From Odobenus rosmarus divergens (lineage: Eukaryota > Chordata > Mammalia > Carnivora > Odobenidae): a stretch of DNA of 64,000 bases. A program made the position numbers and the translations under genes. The notes beneath the pieces were generated by a model, which was not told the DNA's origin, did not search any database, and saw nothing but the letters and a program-made list of their open reading frames with translations. Below, one piece after another: positions 36,320 through 48,224 of the stretch. The stretch lies in the NCBI RefSeq assembly GCF_000321225.1, contig NW_004450322.1, forward strand, positions 497,841 to 561,840. The letters are read 5' to 3'. Every line of letters starts with the position of its first letter. The first letter of the stretch is position 1.

Positions 36320-39300
36320 CTGGGGACAGAAACAGGGAAAGATCATGGATAGGGGCCATGCTAGGGTCTCTCACCCTCTCCGAGATGGGGGAAGGGGTTC
36401 CTACCTGGAAGGAGAGCTTGGCTGGGCTACGGGGTGCAATGGGACTCAGGGTGCTCCAGAAGTGAATGCTGGGGGGCAGCGAGCTGGGTGTCAGCAGCAC
36501 CGGGGTCTGTGGGGAAGGGGCGGTTGGAGCTCAAGTGAGTAGAGGGCAGGTGGGGGAAAAATAGAAGGAACGTGGCTCCAGTCCCACCAGATTTCCCCCT
36601 CAGACTTCTGAGAGCACCCTCCCAAAGTGTACAGGCTTAGCCCCTAACTGCTAAGGTCAAGCCCATGACACCTCTCCGATGTTACAGACAACCCCTCCCA
36701 GCTCCCGAGAGCCCACCTCCAGCTTCATTGGGCGAGACCACCTACAAGACCCCATCCACATGTCGCTTTCAAACCTCACAGGTCACTATCCCATCAGCTT
36801 AGGATCAACCTCCAACTCTTACACCCCACCAACCCATGTACCTCACAGGAAACCCAGTAAAGAAATCCCAGACCAAAAAGCCCCACGCAGGATCCCCAAG
36901 CCATGCCCCGACCCAAAAAACAGTCCCCCCCCTCCACGCAAAGCCTCTCTGTCCCCGCCCACAACACCCCCCCCCCGCCCCCACAAGACCTGCCCTTCAT
37001 TCCAACAGCCCGACCCTCGGCACCGGAGACTAGCTCGCCCTCCCAGTGAATCAAGCCCGTCCCTCCAGCCAATCCCACTCGAAGGCTCCACCCTCCCGCT
37101 CACCCAGACAGAACCACACTGGCCCCTGCAGCCCAGCTCCTCTCTCACCCGCCGCACCCCTTCACAGGCACTCACCAATGTGTGCGTGGGTAGCAGGGAC
37201 GGGGTCAGCGCTGGCCCCGGCGCCTGCAGCCCGGAGCCACTTCCCGATCCTGGAGTCCGTTCGGGTCCTGGCCCACCCAGCAGGCTCGGGCTGAGTGGAA
37301 GCTCCAGGTCCCGGGGCTTCCGGCCCTTCTGAGGCTGGGCGATCTCTGTGCTGGAAGCAGTGGAAGCCGCGAGGCCGCCCACCTGCGCCGCAGTCTCCAT
37401 GACGACCGCGGGCAGCCGGGCCGGCACGCCCTCCGCAGGAGGGACTTCCGGCCCGGCCTTAGCGGCTTCCTGCACAAACCCCGCCTCCCCACCGACTGCG
37501 GCTTCCAACTCTTCCTTGGGCCCGTCCACTTTCACTTCTGGGGGCAGTGGCCTGCCCAACCCGGGCTCCACATTCAGCTCTTCTGATTTAGGGTTCTGGG
37601 CCTCGGGTGGGGTCAGGATGACCTGGGAGAGGAGGGGGGCGGGCAGAGGGGGTGCGTAAGGATTGCTGGGCTAGTGAAGCCAAGGACTTGTCTTGGAAAG
37701 CAGGAGTTGGTATGGGGGGGGGGCTTGACTACACATCAAGGCAGGTCCACCAGCAGGACGTGGGAGACTTTGCCAGGGATGTGGGGCTTCTTCTGAGGCA
37801 GCTTCTCTCTGGGGGACAGGGCTTCCCCTAAGGGTGGGCCTCCTGGGGATACTGCCCTCATTCATCAAAGCAGTGGTTCTCAAAAATTTGCTTTAGGGAC
37901 TAGCAGCGTGTGCCTCATCTGGAAACTAGTTAAAAAGACAAATTCTCGTGCTCATCCCCGATCCACAGAATCAGAAACTCTCGGGGGTGGGCCCTAGAAA
38001 TCTGTCGTTTAAAAAGCCCTCCAGGTGATTCTGATGAAGGCTTAGCTGAGAGAACCTATGCCTTAAGCAAATAACATTGAGGGCACTTGCATGGCTCTCC
38101 TCCCCACCCCCTTCTCCCAGGGAACTTCTGCATTCCTCCTTCCACCATACCTAAATAGGATGTTTATGTCCCTTCTACCAGCACCCCTCCTCATCTGGGA
38201 ATTGTACCCCCACCCTCTTAGTGAATTTCCATATTCCAGTCCTTACCTGCAGAGGCAGGCCGGCCTCGTCAGCCTCCAGGCAGGCCTCCAAGGGGCTTGG
38301 ACTGGTGCTCCTGCTCCCAGATGGGGGCACTGCTGCTCCCGAAGGGGCGGTGTTGGGGAGCACTGAGGCAGGCCGAGGATGAGGGGGCGGCTGTGGCTGT
38401 GGCTGCAGGGACTGGATGGTGAAGGTGGAATAGAGGCCTGAGCGCATGTACTCGTTCCGGCTGCTGCGTGCCAAGCCACCCGGGCCTGCCATTCCTGCAC
38501 CCTTGGGCGTGCCTGGTTTCCCAGAGGCAGCGTCCCCGGGGACAGCATGTACAGCAGTGGGGGCCACATTTGCCACAGTAGAGGTGATGGACACCTCGGG
38601 CTGGGGCGGGCAGTCCTCAGTGGAGCACCTCGCGACTTCGGGGTAGGACACAAACTTGTAGACGAACTTCTGGCCGCTCACTTTGCGGATGATGTTCTGG
38701 GAAGGGAGGAGATAGGATAAAGGGCCTTAGAAGAGAGGGCCGGGAGTGGAGGGAGGGTATGGATGACGGGGCTGACGGGTGAGTCTCCCACGGTCCTTTC
38801 TGCCCCTCTGCTGTCTTTTTACACATACACCATTCCACCTCCACAGCTGCCCCCAACTAGGTACCCTCCCTCCCAGCCCACTTCTCACCTGCGTCTTTCC
38901 CAATTTGGGGGCTCCTCCCTTCTCCTCCTTCCGTTTCTACCTCTCTTCCCCATTGTGATTCCCCGCTCTGTATTCTTCCCAGTGTCTCCCCTTTCCCTCT
39001 TCTCCCTTCCACAACTCTTCCTTTAGTCTACTGCCCTTCTCCCCTCTGTCTCCCCTCCGTGTCTCCTTCCCATCCATCCCTCTCCACGTCTCCCCATCAC
39101 TCTTCATCTCCATCTGTCCAGTCCCCCCACCCCCACCTCAGAGACACACACCCACACCCCATGGCACCTCTCCACAATGGGGCCCACCTAGGGGAGTCAG
39201 TGCAGGAGCAGGCTTTCCTCCTGGCTCCCAGAACCAGGGGTGTCTGTGGACTAACAGGGCCAGGCCTTGGGGGTGGCTGCCAGGACAGGTGGGGAGTGTG

Positions 39301-41660
39301 GCTGATGCCGTAAGACAGGAAAATGAGGTAACTGATGTAAATATTGGAAGAGACCAAATTAATATCGAAGATTGTGGTGATGAATTATTAATATAGAGGA
39401 TTTTTTTTTAAAGATTTTATTTATTCATTTGAGAGAGCAAGAATGAGAGAGCGAGCGAGCACATGAGATGGGGGGAGGGTTAGAGGATTATTTAAAGCTA
39501 TCAATAGAGAGGTAGAACAGGGCAAGGTCACCAGGCAGAACAGGCTGAGAAGCCTCATTCTTGTTTTTGTTTTGGGGCTTTTTTTGGTTCTCATAATTTA
39601 TATCTTGACTTAGCTGTAACTGAGAAGCCTCATTCTTAATACTGTGGTACAGGCGGTGCCTGGGTGGTTCAGTCGTTAAGTATCTGCTTTCAGTTCAGGT
39701 CATGATCCCAGGGTCCTGGGATCAAGCCCCGCATCGGGCTCCCTGCTCAGCGGGAGGCCTGCTTCTCCCTCTTCCACTCCCCCTGCTTGTGTTCTCTCTC
39801 TCTCCGTCAAATAAATAAGATCTTTAAAAAAAATACTGTGGCACAGGTTTAAGGCATACCTGGGTGGCTCAGGTCATAATCCCAGGGTCCTGGGATTGAG
39901 CCCTACATTGGGCTCCCTGCTCAGTGGGGAGTCTGCTTCCTCCTCTCCCTCTGCCCCTCCCCCCTGCTCCTGCTTTCTCTCTCTCTCTCTCTCTCTCACT
40001 TCTCTCTCCCTCTCAAATAAATAAAATCTTAAAAAAATAAAAAATTCTGTGGTACAGGTTTAAGCTAAGGCAATTAGAAAATGAAGTGACTGATAGCAAC
40101 CAGATAAGAGCATTAAAATACTGGTATCAATACTGGGGGGAATCTCAAGGCTGGCTGGGTGGATCGCAGAACACGTCTAAGATATTTCAGGATAGGTCTG
40201 GAGGGTCTCAGGGGTGTGGTGGTGGTCTCAGAGCACAGAATGAGGCGGCCTCAATGTTGTTTTGGAGGCTTCCGCTAAAGGAATAAAATACAAGAATGGA
40301 ATAGTTGCTGTAATTTATGGTGTGCAGCATAGGTCCAGGGCTGTTCTGGGGGACTAAAGGCAGCTGGGGGGCACTAGGGCACCCTAGAGACATCTTAATG
40401 CTGGTTAGGTATGTCACAGGGTGGGTTTGTGTTTCTCAGAAAAGGAATGAAAAGGGATACTCATTAATATTGTTTTGGAAGTTTCAGATAAAGAAGAAAA
40501 TGAAAGGTGAGGGACGGGAAATCCATCCAGCACTTGTCTGAGAGTCTGAGAGTTTGAGGAAAATTTAAAATTTTAGCTATATGAATAAGATGATAAAATA
40601 ATAAATGCTGGGGTGGACCAGTGTTGCTTTGGGGATGCATGAGAAGGGAGTGTGGGGCTGGCATTATACGCGTTCTTTATTTTAGCTAAAGGAACGAGAG
40701 AAGAAAAGAACTGACAAAAGTGTTCAGTATCCTAGAGGATGAGGTAAGGAAAGGTTAGTATAATATTGCCATGGACATTTTGATGCTAGGAATAAGAAGA
40801 TTCTGGAATTCTTATTCTGGAATAAGAGCAGATTATAAAATAACTGAGGAAGTCCAGGACTGCTCCAGTTCCAGAAGACAGGATAAGGAAGTCATTATTA
40901 ATACTGTTTTCCAAATTTTTAGCTATAGGCATAAGACAAGAAAATGAAATGTTGGGTGGGGTATAGTAGAACAGCATGACCTTGGGGGCCTCAGAAAGTG
41001 GGTGAGTAGGGGTATTAGTATTACTATGAAGGTTTCAGCATTAAAGTAGTAAGACAAAGAAAATACCTGAGATTGGGGCGCCTGGGTGGCTCTGTTGGTT
41101 AGGTGACTGCCTTCAGCTTGGGTCATGATCCCAGGGTCCTGGGATCGAGCCCCATGTTGGGCTCCCTGCTCAGCAGGGGAATCTGCTTCTCCCCCTCCCC
41201 CTGCTCATGCTCTCTCTCTCATTCACTCTCTCTCTTTCAAATAAATAAAACAAAATCTTAGAAAAAAAAGAAAAAGAAAATACCTGAGATAAATGTTTGG
41301 GGTGCCCAACATTGGTCTGAGAGTACGAGAGGAGAGGGTAAAAAACAGTAAATTCTGTTTTCAAATTTATAGCTATGACAATTAAGACAAGAAAATGAAA
41401 AAACTGACATAAATGTCGGTGGTTCCCAGTCCTGGTCCCAGAGGCCTTACCTTGTCGTAGTAGTACCGCAGGGCCCGGCTAAGCTTGTCGTAATTCATGT
41501 TGGTCTTGTTCTTACGCAGCCCCCACAGCCGGGCCACCTCCTCAGCATCCACCAGCTTGAACTCACCGCCATCCCGTGAGGTCCAGGAGATGATGTGGCC
41601 GTTGCCTTGTTCTCTCAGCAGCTGCAGCAGAAACTGCCACAGCGTCACAGAGGGGTCCAT
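36221..41660 (-). CDS. ELK1: ETS-domain transcription factor ELK1
   Basis: ELK1 is a ternary complex factor. It binds GGAA sites beside SRF at serum response elements and activates immediate-early genes once ERK/JNK/p38 phosphorylate it. Coding exons are 41660–41451, 38696–38247, 37622–37176, 36506–36405 and 36319–36221; all introns are phase 0. The product is 435 aa (human 428). Residues 1–86 or so form the ETS DNA-binding domain, with [18 protein letters not shown] and the recognition helix [12 protein letters not shown]. The SRF-binding B box follows near 148–170, and a Pro-rich middle with the repressive R motif ([12 protein letters not shown]) near 230–260. The C-terminal activation domain keeps [10 protein letters not shown] with the key Ser at 390 (human Ser383). 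The FQFP ERK-docking motif at 402–405 is split by the last intron. The start is the conserved MDPSVTLWQ. Introns 1 and 3 hold tandem arrays. Confidence 0.97.
36405..36506 (-). CDS. ELK1: ELK1 coding exon 4 (activation domain)
   Basis: A 102-bp exon between CCCCACAG and GTAGGAAC. It encodes 34 residues including [20 protein letters not shown] and the first half of FQFP. Confidence 0.96.
37176..37622 (-). CDS. ELK1: ELK1 coding exon 3 (R motif, Pro-rich)
   Basis: A 447-bp exon between CTCTCCCAG and GTGAGTGC. It encodes [20 protein letters not shown] onward to SLLPTHTL, including [18 protein letters not shown]. Confidence 0.96.
38247..38696 (-). CDS. ELK1: ELK1 coding exon 2 (end of ETS, B box)
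   Basis: A 450-bp exon between CTTCCCAG and GTAAGGAC. It begins [20 protein letters not shown] and ends [10 protein letters not shown]. Confidence 0.96.
38800..39160 (+). repeat. Pyrimidine-rich tract
   Basis: C/T-rich sequence (CTCCCCTCCGTCTCC-like) over about 350 bp in the ELK1 intron after the ETS exon. It is a long polypurine run on the gene strand. Confidence 0.6.
39396..39482 (-). mobile_element. CAN SINE tail fragment, reverse
   Basis: TTTAAAGATTTTATTTATTC, then the GA-rich block. The tRNA-like half is missing. Confidence 0.75.
39654..39831 (+). mobile_element. CAN SINE, first of two sharing a target
   Basis: CGGTGCCTGGGTGGTTCAGT head. Flanked by AATACTGTGGTACAGG (39638–39653) and AATACTGTGGCACAGG (39832–39847). 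Confidence 0.9.
39854..40042 (+). mobile_element. CAN SINE, second of two sharing a target
   Basis: CATACCTGGGTGGCTCAGGT head. Flanked by CTGTGGCACAGGTTTAAG (39836–39853) and CTGTGGTACAGGTTTAAG (40047–40064). Confidence 0.9.
41074..41274 (+). mobile_element. CAN SINE with exact 16-bp duplication
   Basis: AGAAAATACCTGAGAT flanks it at 41058–41073 and 41275–41290. Confidence 0.95.
41451..41660 (-). CDS. ELK1: ELK1 first coding exon (ETS domain)
   Basis: 70 codons from ATG at 41660 to donor GTAAGG. The exon extends into 5' UTR to an acceptor at 41694 (CCCTCCAG) or 41724 (GTTCACAG). Both fit, and the sequence cannot decide. Confidence 0.96.
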
Positions 41661-41964
41661 CGCTGGGGGAGCGCTCACGCCATCCCAGGAGTACCTGGAG
41701 GGCAGATGGCTCAGAGCTGAGAAGCTGTGAACACAGAAGGAGGCAAAGGTCAACAGGAGGAGAATTGCTTTCTTGCCATCTTGTCTCCACCTCTATTCCC
41801 AAAGCCCACCACCGTTCCCTAAACACCCTCAGACTGAATTCTAAGCTCCTCAGCATGGCTTTGGATGACTCCCCATAATGAGAGGAGACTTTGGGGGACA
41901 AGAGGATGGTGTGAATGTATTTTGCATGTGGGACAAACGTGAATCTTTGGGGGCCAGAGGACAG

Positions 41965-43027
41965 ACTGTGGTAGGCAAAACAATGCCCCTCTCAGAAATG
42001 TCCACATCCTAATCTCTGCAACCCATGAGTACATTATGTACACGGCAAAAGGAACTTTGCAGATGAACTTAAGGTTACAGTAAAACCTTCTCTCTTATCT
42101 GCAGGGGATATGCTTCAAGACCCCCAGTGGATGCCTGAAACTGTGGACAGGACCAAACCCTACATATACTATGTTTTTTCCTATACGTATACACACAATA
42201 AAGTTTACTCTATAAATCAGGCACAGTAAGAGATTAACAACAATAACTAATAATAAAATAGAACGATGATGGCAATATACTAGAATAAAAGTTATGTGAA
42301 TGTGCTCTCTCAAGATCTTATCGTTCTGTACTCACCCTTCTTCTTGTGATGATGTGGGATGATTAAATACCCATATCATGAGATGAAGTGAGGTAATGAC
42401 GTAGGCACTGTGACATAGTATTAGGCTACCACTGACCTTCTGATGACAGGTCAGGAGGATCATCTTCTGCTTGACCACGGGTAACTGAAACCGCGGAAAG
42501 CAAAGATGCAGATAAGGGGGGGTACTACTGTATGGACCTCGGGGAGATTGTTCTGGATTATGTGAGTGAGCCGCATCTAATCACAGGAACTCTTACTAAA
42601 AAAAGCAGGAGGCAGAAAGAGAGCTCTGAGAGATGCAATGACAGAAGAGGCAGGAGAGATTCGAAGCATGAGAGGGAACTGACCTGCCATTACTGGCTTT
42701 GAAGATGGAAGAACGGAGCTCGAGCCTGGGAAAATGGTGGCCTCAGAAAGGTGGGAATGACCCTCAGCTGACCGTCAGTAAGGAAACAAAGACCTTAATC
42801 CTACAACCTCAACGAACTGAATTCCGCCAGCAAGTTGAATGTGCAGGAACCAGATCCTGCCGTGGAGCCTCCAGAAAGTAATGCAGCCCTACCCACACCT
42901 GGGTTTCAGCCTGGTGAGGCTGTGCTGGACTTCTGACCTCCAGAGCGCCAAGATAATAATAATTTGCATTGTTTTAAGCAGCTATATTTGCAATAATTTG
43001 TTACAGCAGGAGTAGAAAACTAGTATA
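41965..43027 (+). mobile_element. MLT1-type (MaLR) LTR, split by a DNA transposon
   Basis: Left half GTGGTAGGCAAAACAATGCC to TTTGCAGATGAACTTAAGGT. Right half GGGAGATTGTTCTGGATTAT to GCAGGAGTAGAAAACTAGTA, with the typical TTTTAAGCAGCTATATTTG end. This matches the MLT1 LTR consensus as I recall it. Confidence 0.8.
42076..42533. mobile_element. Tigger/MER2-like DNA transposon in the MLT1 LTR
   Basis: Starts ACAGTAAAACCTTCTCTC and ends GGGGGGTACTACTGTA with TA at the edges. Contains CAAGACCCCCAGTGGATGCC, GCACAGTAAGAGATTAACAA and GGTAACTGAAACCGCGGAAA, typical of Tigger-derived non-autonomous elements. Confidence 0.8.
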
Positions 43028-43369
43028 GTGCCCCTCACCTGAATGTTTTCATTTGCATCCTCTGCCACATCAAATATCAAGTTTTCCAGGAGGTTCCTTC
43101 TGCTAGCCCCCCGCAAAAGCTGTTCACGCTGTGTGGGGCTCCCTTCTGCCTAGAAGTCTTCCCCATCGTTCCAGTTCCAGCCACAGGAGCCTCGCCTTTC
43201 TGAAGCCTTCCTGAAACTCAATGCCTGCTCTCTTCTACTTTGCACTCCTCGGGCCTGTTATGGTCCCTTTATGTTCTCCTCCTTGGTACCAGCAATAACT
43301 AACATTTGCTGAGTTCATATGCTTGGCTGGTATTGTTCCAATCAGGCAATATGGCCTACCAGACAAGCA

Positions 43370-43615
43370 CTCAGGCTCTAGAGCCAGATTGCCAGGACTG
43401 GAATCCTGGTTCTGCTACTTATTAGCAGCGTGACCCTGGGCATATGCTTTAACTTCTTTGTGCCTCAATTTTCCCATCTGTAAAATAGGGACAATAACAT
43501 GCTCACCTGTGAAATAGGGATACTAATAATACCAAGTTCATAGAGTTATTGTACAGATTAAATATCATGTGCCTGGAGTATGATAAGCTTTTAATAGATA
43601 TTAGTTTCCAATTTG
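43370..43615 (+). mobile_element. MIR element
   Basis: Full MIR order: CTAGAGCCAGATTGCCAGG, AGCGTGACCCTGGGCATATG, GTGCCTCAATTTTCCCATCT, AAATAGGG, then a TTATTGTACAGATTAAATA end. Confidence 0.85.
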
Positions 43616-43676
43616 TTCATAATTCCTTATCTGCTATTCCAAAATCCAACAAGCTCTAAAAACAGAAAATTTCTTG

Positions 43677-43850
43677 GGGCACCTGGATGGTGCAGTCGGA
43701 CAAGCATCTGACTCTTGGTTTCGGCTCAAGTCATGATCTCAGGGTCGTGGGACCCACGCCCTGCATCGGGCCACATGCTCAGCGCGGTGTCAGCTTGGGG
43801 ATTCTTGCTCTCCTTCTCCCTCTGCCCCTGCCCCCGCGCATGCAAATAAA
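43677..43850 (+). mobile_element. CAN SINE, older subfamily
   Basis: GGGGCACCTGGATGGTGCAG head and GACTCTTGGTTTCGGCTCAA body, followed by a long (AAAT)n tail. Confidence 0.9.
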
Positions 43851-43935
43851 TAAATATTTATTTATTTATTTAAAGTAAATAAATAAATAAATCTTTATTT
43901 CTTTATTCTCAAATAAATAAATTTTTAAAAACAAA
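43843..43935 (+). repeat. (AAAT)n tail microsatellite
   Basis: Runs of AAATA/TTTAT flanking a palindromic AAATATTTATTTATTTATTT stretch. Confidence 0.8.
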
Positions 43936-45054
43936 ACAACAAAACAAAAAACCGGAGAACTTCTTTATCACCCTTTGGGCAGCAAAAACAGATTTGAAAT
44001 GAACAAGGCCCTTTCTGGTCTTTAGTGATTCTCACTTAGTGTGACTGTTTATACATTCTGCTACAGAAATCTGAATGTGGCTGATTACTGAGCCCACTGA
44101 GGGCATTATGTAACATTTCGTATGTGCACCTTGTTACCTTTCTAAAATCTGAAAAATCTGAAATTCTAAAACACATCTGGCCCCATGGGCTTTGGATAAG
44201 GGCATGCAGACCTGTACTGCTATTTTTATAGGTACTGACTCATTTATCGTTCATCACAACTCTGGAAAGTAGGTGCTCTTTATCATCGCTAATTTACAGA
44301 GGAGGAAGCTGAGGTACAAAATGTCCAGATGACGTCTATGGGCCAGAGAGCCCAAATGGCACAGCCAGGATTTGGATCCCATGCAGTCAGATTCCCGTCG
44401 TCTAAGCATGTAAACCATTAGGCTAAACTGCCCCCACGCTGCTCCCTCAGCACGTCCCGCACAGAACGGGCCCTTCCCCGCCCCCCTCTTTGCTGCACTG
44501 GAGGGTGATTTGGAAATAAACATGGAGCTTCCTATTCCTTAAGGAATGAGCTTTCATCGATCGACGTTCACTGGCTGGGACTGTTGGGTTATGAATAAGA
44601 CCTCCCAAACCAGGTTTTAAAGAACCTTCCTTCATTCTTTAATCCGTAATGAAATACACAGGATGATCAGCATGATCCTCTCATGTCTGAGCTGTTCTGA
44701 AGTTCATTGAGCGGACACAGTTTTAGGCTATTATACAAGTCACAAAACCATGAAGTGTCCACGTTTGAGAGCCCTGTCATCAGAGGCTTTACTGAGTTGA
44801 CTTCAAAGACCTGCTTGTTTCAGAGGCACAAAGAGTTCAGTGTGACTCCTGGTGGCGAAGACAGGCAATTTTACCAGATCCTCTTTCAGCCTCGAGAGGA
44901 CCTATTAATTAAGGTAAAATCTGACCGTTTGCTCCAAGCCTCAACAGCACACAGGGTTTTGCGCTTTGTTTATTATCATATTTCCCACTTGACCCCTCAT
45001 AAGAGGCCTAGTAACCTGCCTTCCTCGGGTGTGTTTACTTCTCTTCGTCTCATT

Positions 45055-46000
45055 CATTTAGTAAGCATCTACTGAGCGCCCGCTGTGGGCTGGGGGCTGG
45101 GGATAACAGCTGTGAACAAAACAAAAATCCCTGCTCTAGTGGAATTCACATTTCAGTGGGGAAGACAGTTAAGAAAGAAGGTAAATGAGTCAAAGAGTAC
45201 ATCAGATGGCGAGAAGAGCTATGGAAAAAATGAGGCAGGGAAGAGGTTGTTATTTTTGAAAGGGTAGTCAGGGGAGGGTAGGCCCCAAGCAGGGGACATG
45301 TGAGCAAACACCTAAATGAGGCGAGCGAGTCAGGTCTGTGATGGCCCGGGCAGCGGGTTGATCCAGGCAGAGGACACGCCCAGGGTGAACAACCCTGAGG
45401 CTGGAGCGCCCTGGGCAGGTCAGAGGAAGAGCAAGGAGCCGGGCAAGGTCAGAGAGGAGGGGGGGGAAGGGTGCAAAAAGGAATAGGGAGGTGAGAACAG
45501 AGGGGCCGTGGGGGCCAGACTGAGTGAGGCCTTTTCGGGCCCTGCCAGGCCTTTGACTCTGAGGGAGAGAAGCGCCACATGAGGGCTGCTGCGGGCAGAG
45601 GGGCCACAGGCCGTGACCTGGATTCTAACAGGATCCTTCTGGCCTTTGTGAGGAGAGAACTGGCTGGAGGGGCTGACTGCAGGCTACTGCAGACGGTCCA
45701 GGCGAGTGATGGCGGCGGCGGCAGTGGAGCTGGGGAGGGATGGCTGAGTTCTGGATGAAATGTGGAAACAGAGTGAGCAGGATTTGCCGACAAGAAAGTA
45801 TGGGGCGGGGGGAGTGAGAGTAACACCACCAAGGGTGATTCTAGGTTTGTGGCCTGAGCGCCGGAAGGATGGAGCTGGGGACCAACTGAGATGGGAGCGG
45901 CGCCGGGGAGCAGGGTTCGAGGCAAGACCGGGAGGTCAATTCTGGAGATGGTCTCAGAGGCCTGTTCCACACCGATATGTATGCGATGAATAATGATACT
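45055..46000 (+). mobile_element. Ancient mammalian interspersed repeat sequence
   Basis: CATCTACTGAGCGCCCGCTG, GTGAACAAAACAAAAATCCC, CACATGAGGGCTGCTGC and TGATGGCGGCGGCGGCAGTG follow the order of a common ancient repeat, also seen at 51510–52500. I do not name the family. Open frames here are not genes. Confidence 0.5.
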
Positions 46001-46079
46001 GATTTTCAAAACGGTCCTACAACCCCTACTGTGTGTCACACACCGTCTTAAGTCATTTTAGCTCACGTGGTCATCAAGC

Positions 46080-46215
46080 AACACTGTGGGGTGCGCATTA
46101 TTATGATCGTCCCATTTTCCAGATGAGGAAATAGGGGCGGAGTTCAGTCACTTGCCCAAAGTTCTGGAGCTGGAAGCCGGCAGAGCTGGGGTTCGAGCCC
46201 AGGCAGTCTGGCTGC
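46080..46215 (-). mobile_element. MIR element, reverse
   Basis: CCCATTTTCCAGATGAGGAA, then GGGGTTCGAGCCCAGGCAGT. Confidence 0.75.
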
Positions 46216-46649
46216 AGACGGGGATCCCGGGGCTTTACAACAGCCAGTCTCTATGAAGAGAGACAGAGAGGGAAGACCCTAGAGGGGGTCGGGGATGGTA
46301 TTTCACACAGGGTGAGCAGGGAGGGCTCCCCGAGGAAGTGACTCATGGAGGTAGCAAGCCACGCGGCCATCTGTGGGAAGGGTTTTCGTACAAAGACTCT
46401 AAGGTGCCCACGAGCTTGGCACCCTACATCATGGGCACCGTGGCGTTCATCCAGTTTCCACCTCGGAGGATATGTATGTACCCTACCCCCTTCTCACACC
46501 TGATAAACTCTTTATTAGATGATCCTCAAGTGCTGCTATCTCCCGGGCAGAACGAATTCTTCCTCTGTGTGATCCAGTGTGCCGAATAAACCTGTGTGCT
46601 CTTGCAAAGCTCTCCTCTCTGGGTCTCCAGTCTCCTACTCCTCTGCCCT

Positions 46650-46830
46650 GCTCTAGCTGTGCGACCTCGAGCAAGTTACTTAACCTCTCTGGGTCTGTTT
46701 CTGCATCTGCAAAAGATCCTCAAAATACACTATTCTCAAAGGCTTCTGTGGGGATTAAGTGCCAATACATGTAAAGGACTTAGAAAAGTATCTCTGGCAT
46801 GTGGTAGACACTCGACAAATGTTAGCTCTT
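46650..46830 (+). mobile_element. MIR element
   Basis: AGCTGTGCGACCTCGAGCAA, TTACTTAACCTCTCTGGGTC, then ACTCGACAAATGTTAGC. Confidence 0.8.
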
Positions 46831-47464
46831 AGCGTGTGTATCAGCCTTCTCCCTCCCCCCACTCCCCAACCTTATGTATCACCATGGCCTATACCATCTG
46901 GCTCCCATCACCGCTCTAACCTTGCCTCCTGCCTGCCTCCCTCCCTCTGCTCCAGCCACAATGACCTCCTTCACGTTTCTTGAATGTACTAGGCACAATC
47001 CCACCGCAGGGCCTTTGCACCGGCTGTTCCTTCTGCCCCTAGAACACTCTTCCCCCAGACATTATGGCTTCCTCCCTGATCTCCTTCAGGCCTTAATTCA
47101 AGAGTCACCTTCTAAGTGAGGCCTGCCAGGTGCCTAAGATTTCAACCACCCCCATACTCTCTCCCTGTCTTCCCTACTTCATTTTCCCCCTTAGCGCCTG
47201 TCTAACATACTATCTAATTTTACTTACTGTTTTATTTATATAGTCTGTCTCCCCCACTTTTAGCAAACGTCTGCTCCACAAGGACAGGAATTTCTGCCTG
47301 TTCTGTTCCCTCCCATATCCCCAGCACCTAGAAGAGTGCCTGGTACTCAGTAGGTGCTAATTGTTTGCTGAATGAACAGCCTCAACTAGCTTCTTCAACT
47401 AGCTCTCATATGCCCTCTTCACCTCCATCTCTCCCACCATCCTGATTTGTCTGAAATAATATTT

Positions 47465-47910
47465 TTCACATTCATTCATGCAATAAATTTACTGGGCACC
47501 TACTATATACTAAGTATATTTACCCAGCAGCAAATAAGCAAACAAGAAACTGTAAGCCCTCATGGGACTCCCTTTCCAATGGGGAGGGACAATAAACTGG
47601 TAAACTACACAGTGTGTCTGATGGTGACCAAGGGCAAAGGGACCAATAAAGCCGAGAAGGGCCCTGAGGCCTGCTAAGTATGTAGGTTCAGATGGTCAGG
47701 GACAGGCTGACATTTGAACAGAGCTCTGAAAGGAATCATGCAGAGATCAGGGGGAGAGTGTTCCAGGCAGAGAACAGAACCGATGCAAAGGCCCTGAGGC
47801 TGGACTGCATCTGCTGTGCTTGAGGATGAGTGAGGAGCTCAGTGTGGCTGGCACAGAGTTGGGGGGATAAGGCGCAGGAGGTGAGGCCAGGGAGGTGACT
47901 TGTTTTATTA
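47465..47910 (+). mobile_element. Ancient mammalian interspersed repeat
   Basis: TTACTGGGCACCTACTATAT, then GAGTGTTCCAGGCAGAGAAC, CAAAGGCCCTGAGGCTGG and AGTGTGGCTGGCACAGAG. It is the same family as 45055 and 51510. Confidence 0.5.
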
Positions 47911-48224
47911 ACTGCCAGGGATGCTTCACACTGTGAGGGGATTCTAGTTCTGATTCCTCCATTTTAGAAATGAGGAAGCAGGGGCAGAGGGAAAGTGGTT
48001 AAATCACTCGGGTCATACAGCTGCTGTGATTGGGGATGGAGGGTGCTGAGACGAGGTGTGGGGTGGAGGCAGCTCTGCAGGCAGGGGTGACGGCAGGAAC
48101 AAAAAGCTTGGGGATGGCAAGTAATTTGGTGTTTAAGGAGTGGGGTCTCACGTGGGATGGGATGAAGTGAGAGAGGGGAGCCTCAAAAATTATTTTGTGT
48201 TCTGAGGGGCAACCTAAACTGGGT

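Larger units (their letters stand above)
39313..41445. repeat. Diverged tandem array, units about 110–190 bp (ELK1 intron after the ETS exon)
   Basis: Units contain TATAGGAATAAGACAAGAAA, ATGAAATAACTGACATAAATG, TTGGGGTGGCCCAGTCCTGG, TCTGAGAG and ATTATTAATACTGTTTT. Anchors are near 39318, 40075, 40263, 40498, 40585, 40699, 40835, 40938, 41053, 41278 and 41390. SINEs at 39396, 39654, 39854 and 41074 interrupt it. The last unit runs to within about 10 bp of the ETS-exon donor. Confidence 0.75.

Noticed and set aside
37176..37622. Frames on + and in other minus frames over the ELK1 exons
   Set aside because: Shadows of GC-rich coding exons. Only the frame ending at a phase-0 GT donor keeps ELK1 sequence.
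45449..46039. 196-codon open frame on - in ELK1 intron 1
   Set aside because: It overlaps an ancient interspersed repeat, is proline- and serine-rich and shows no domain.
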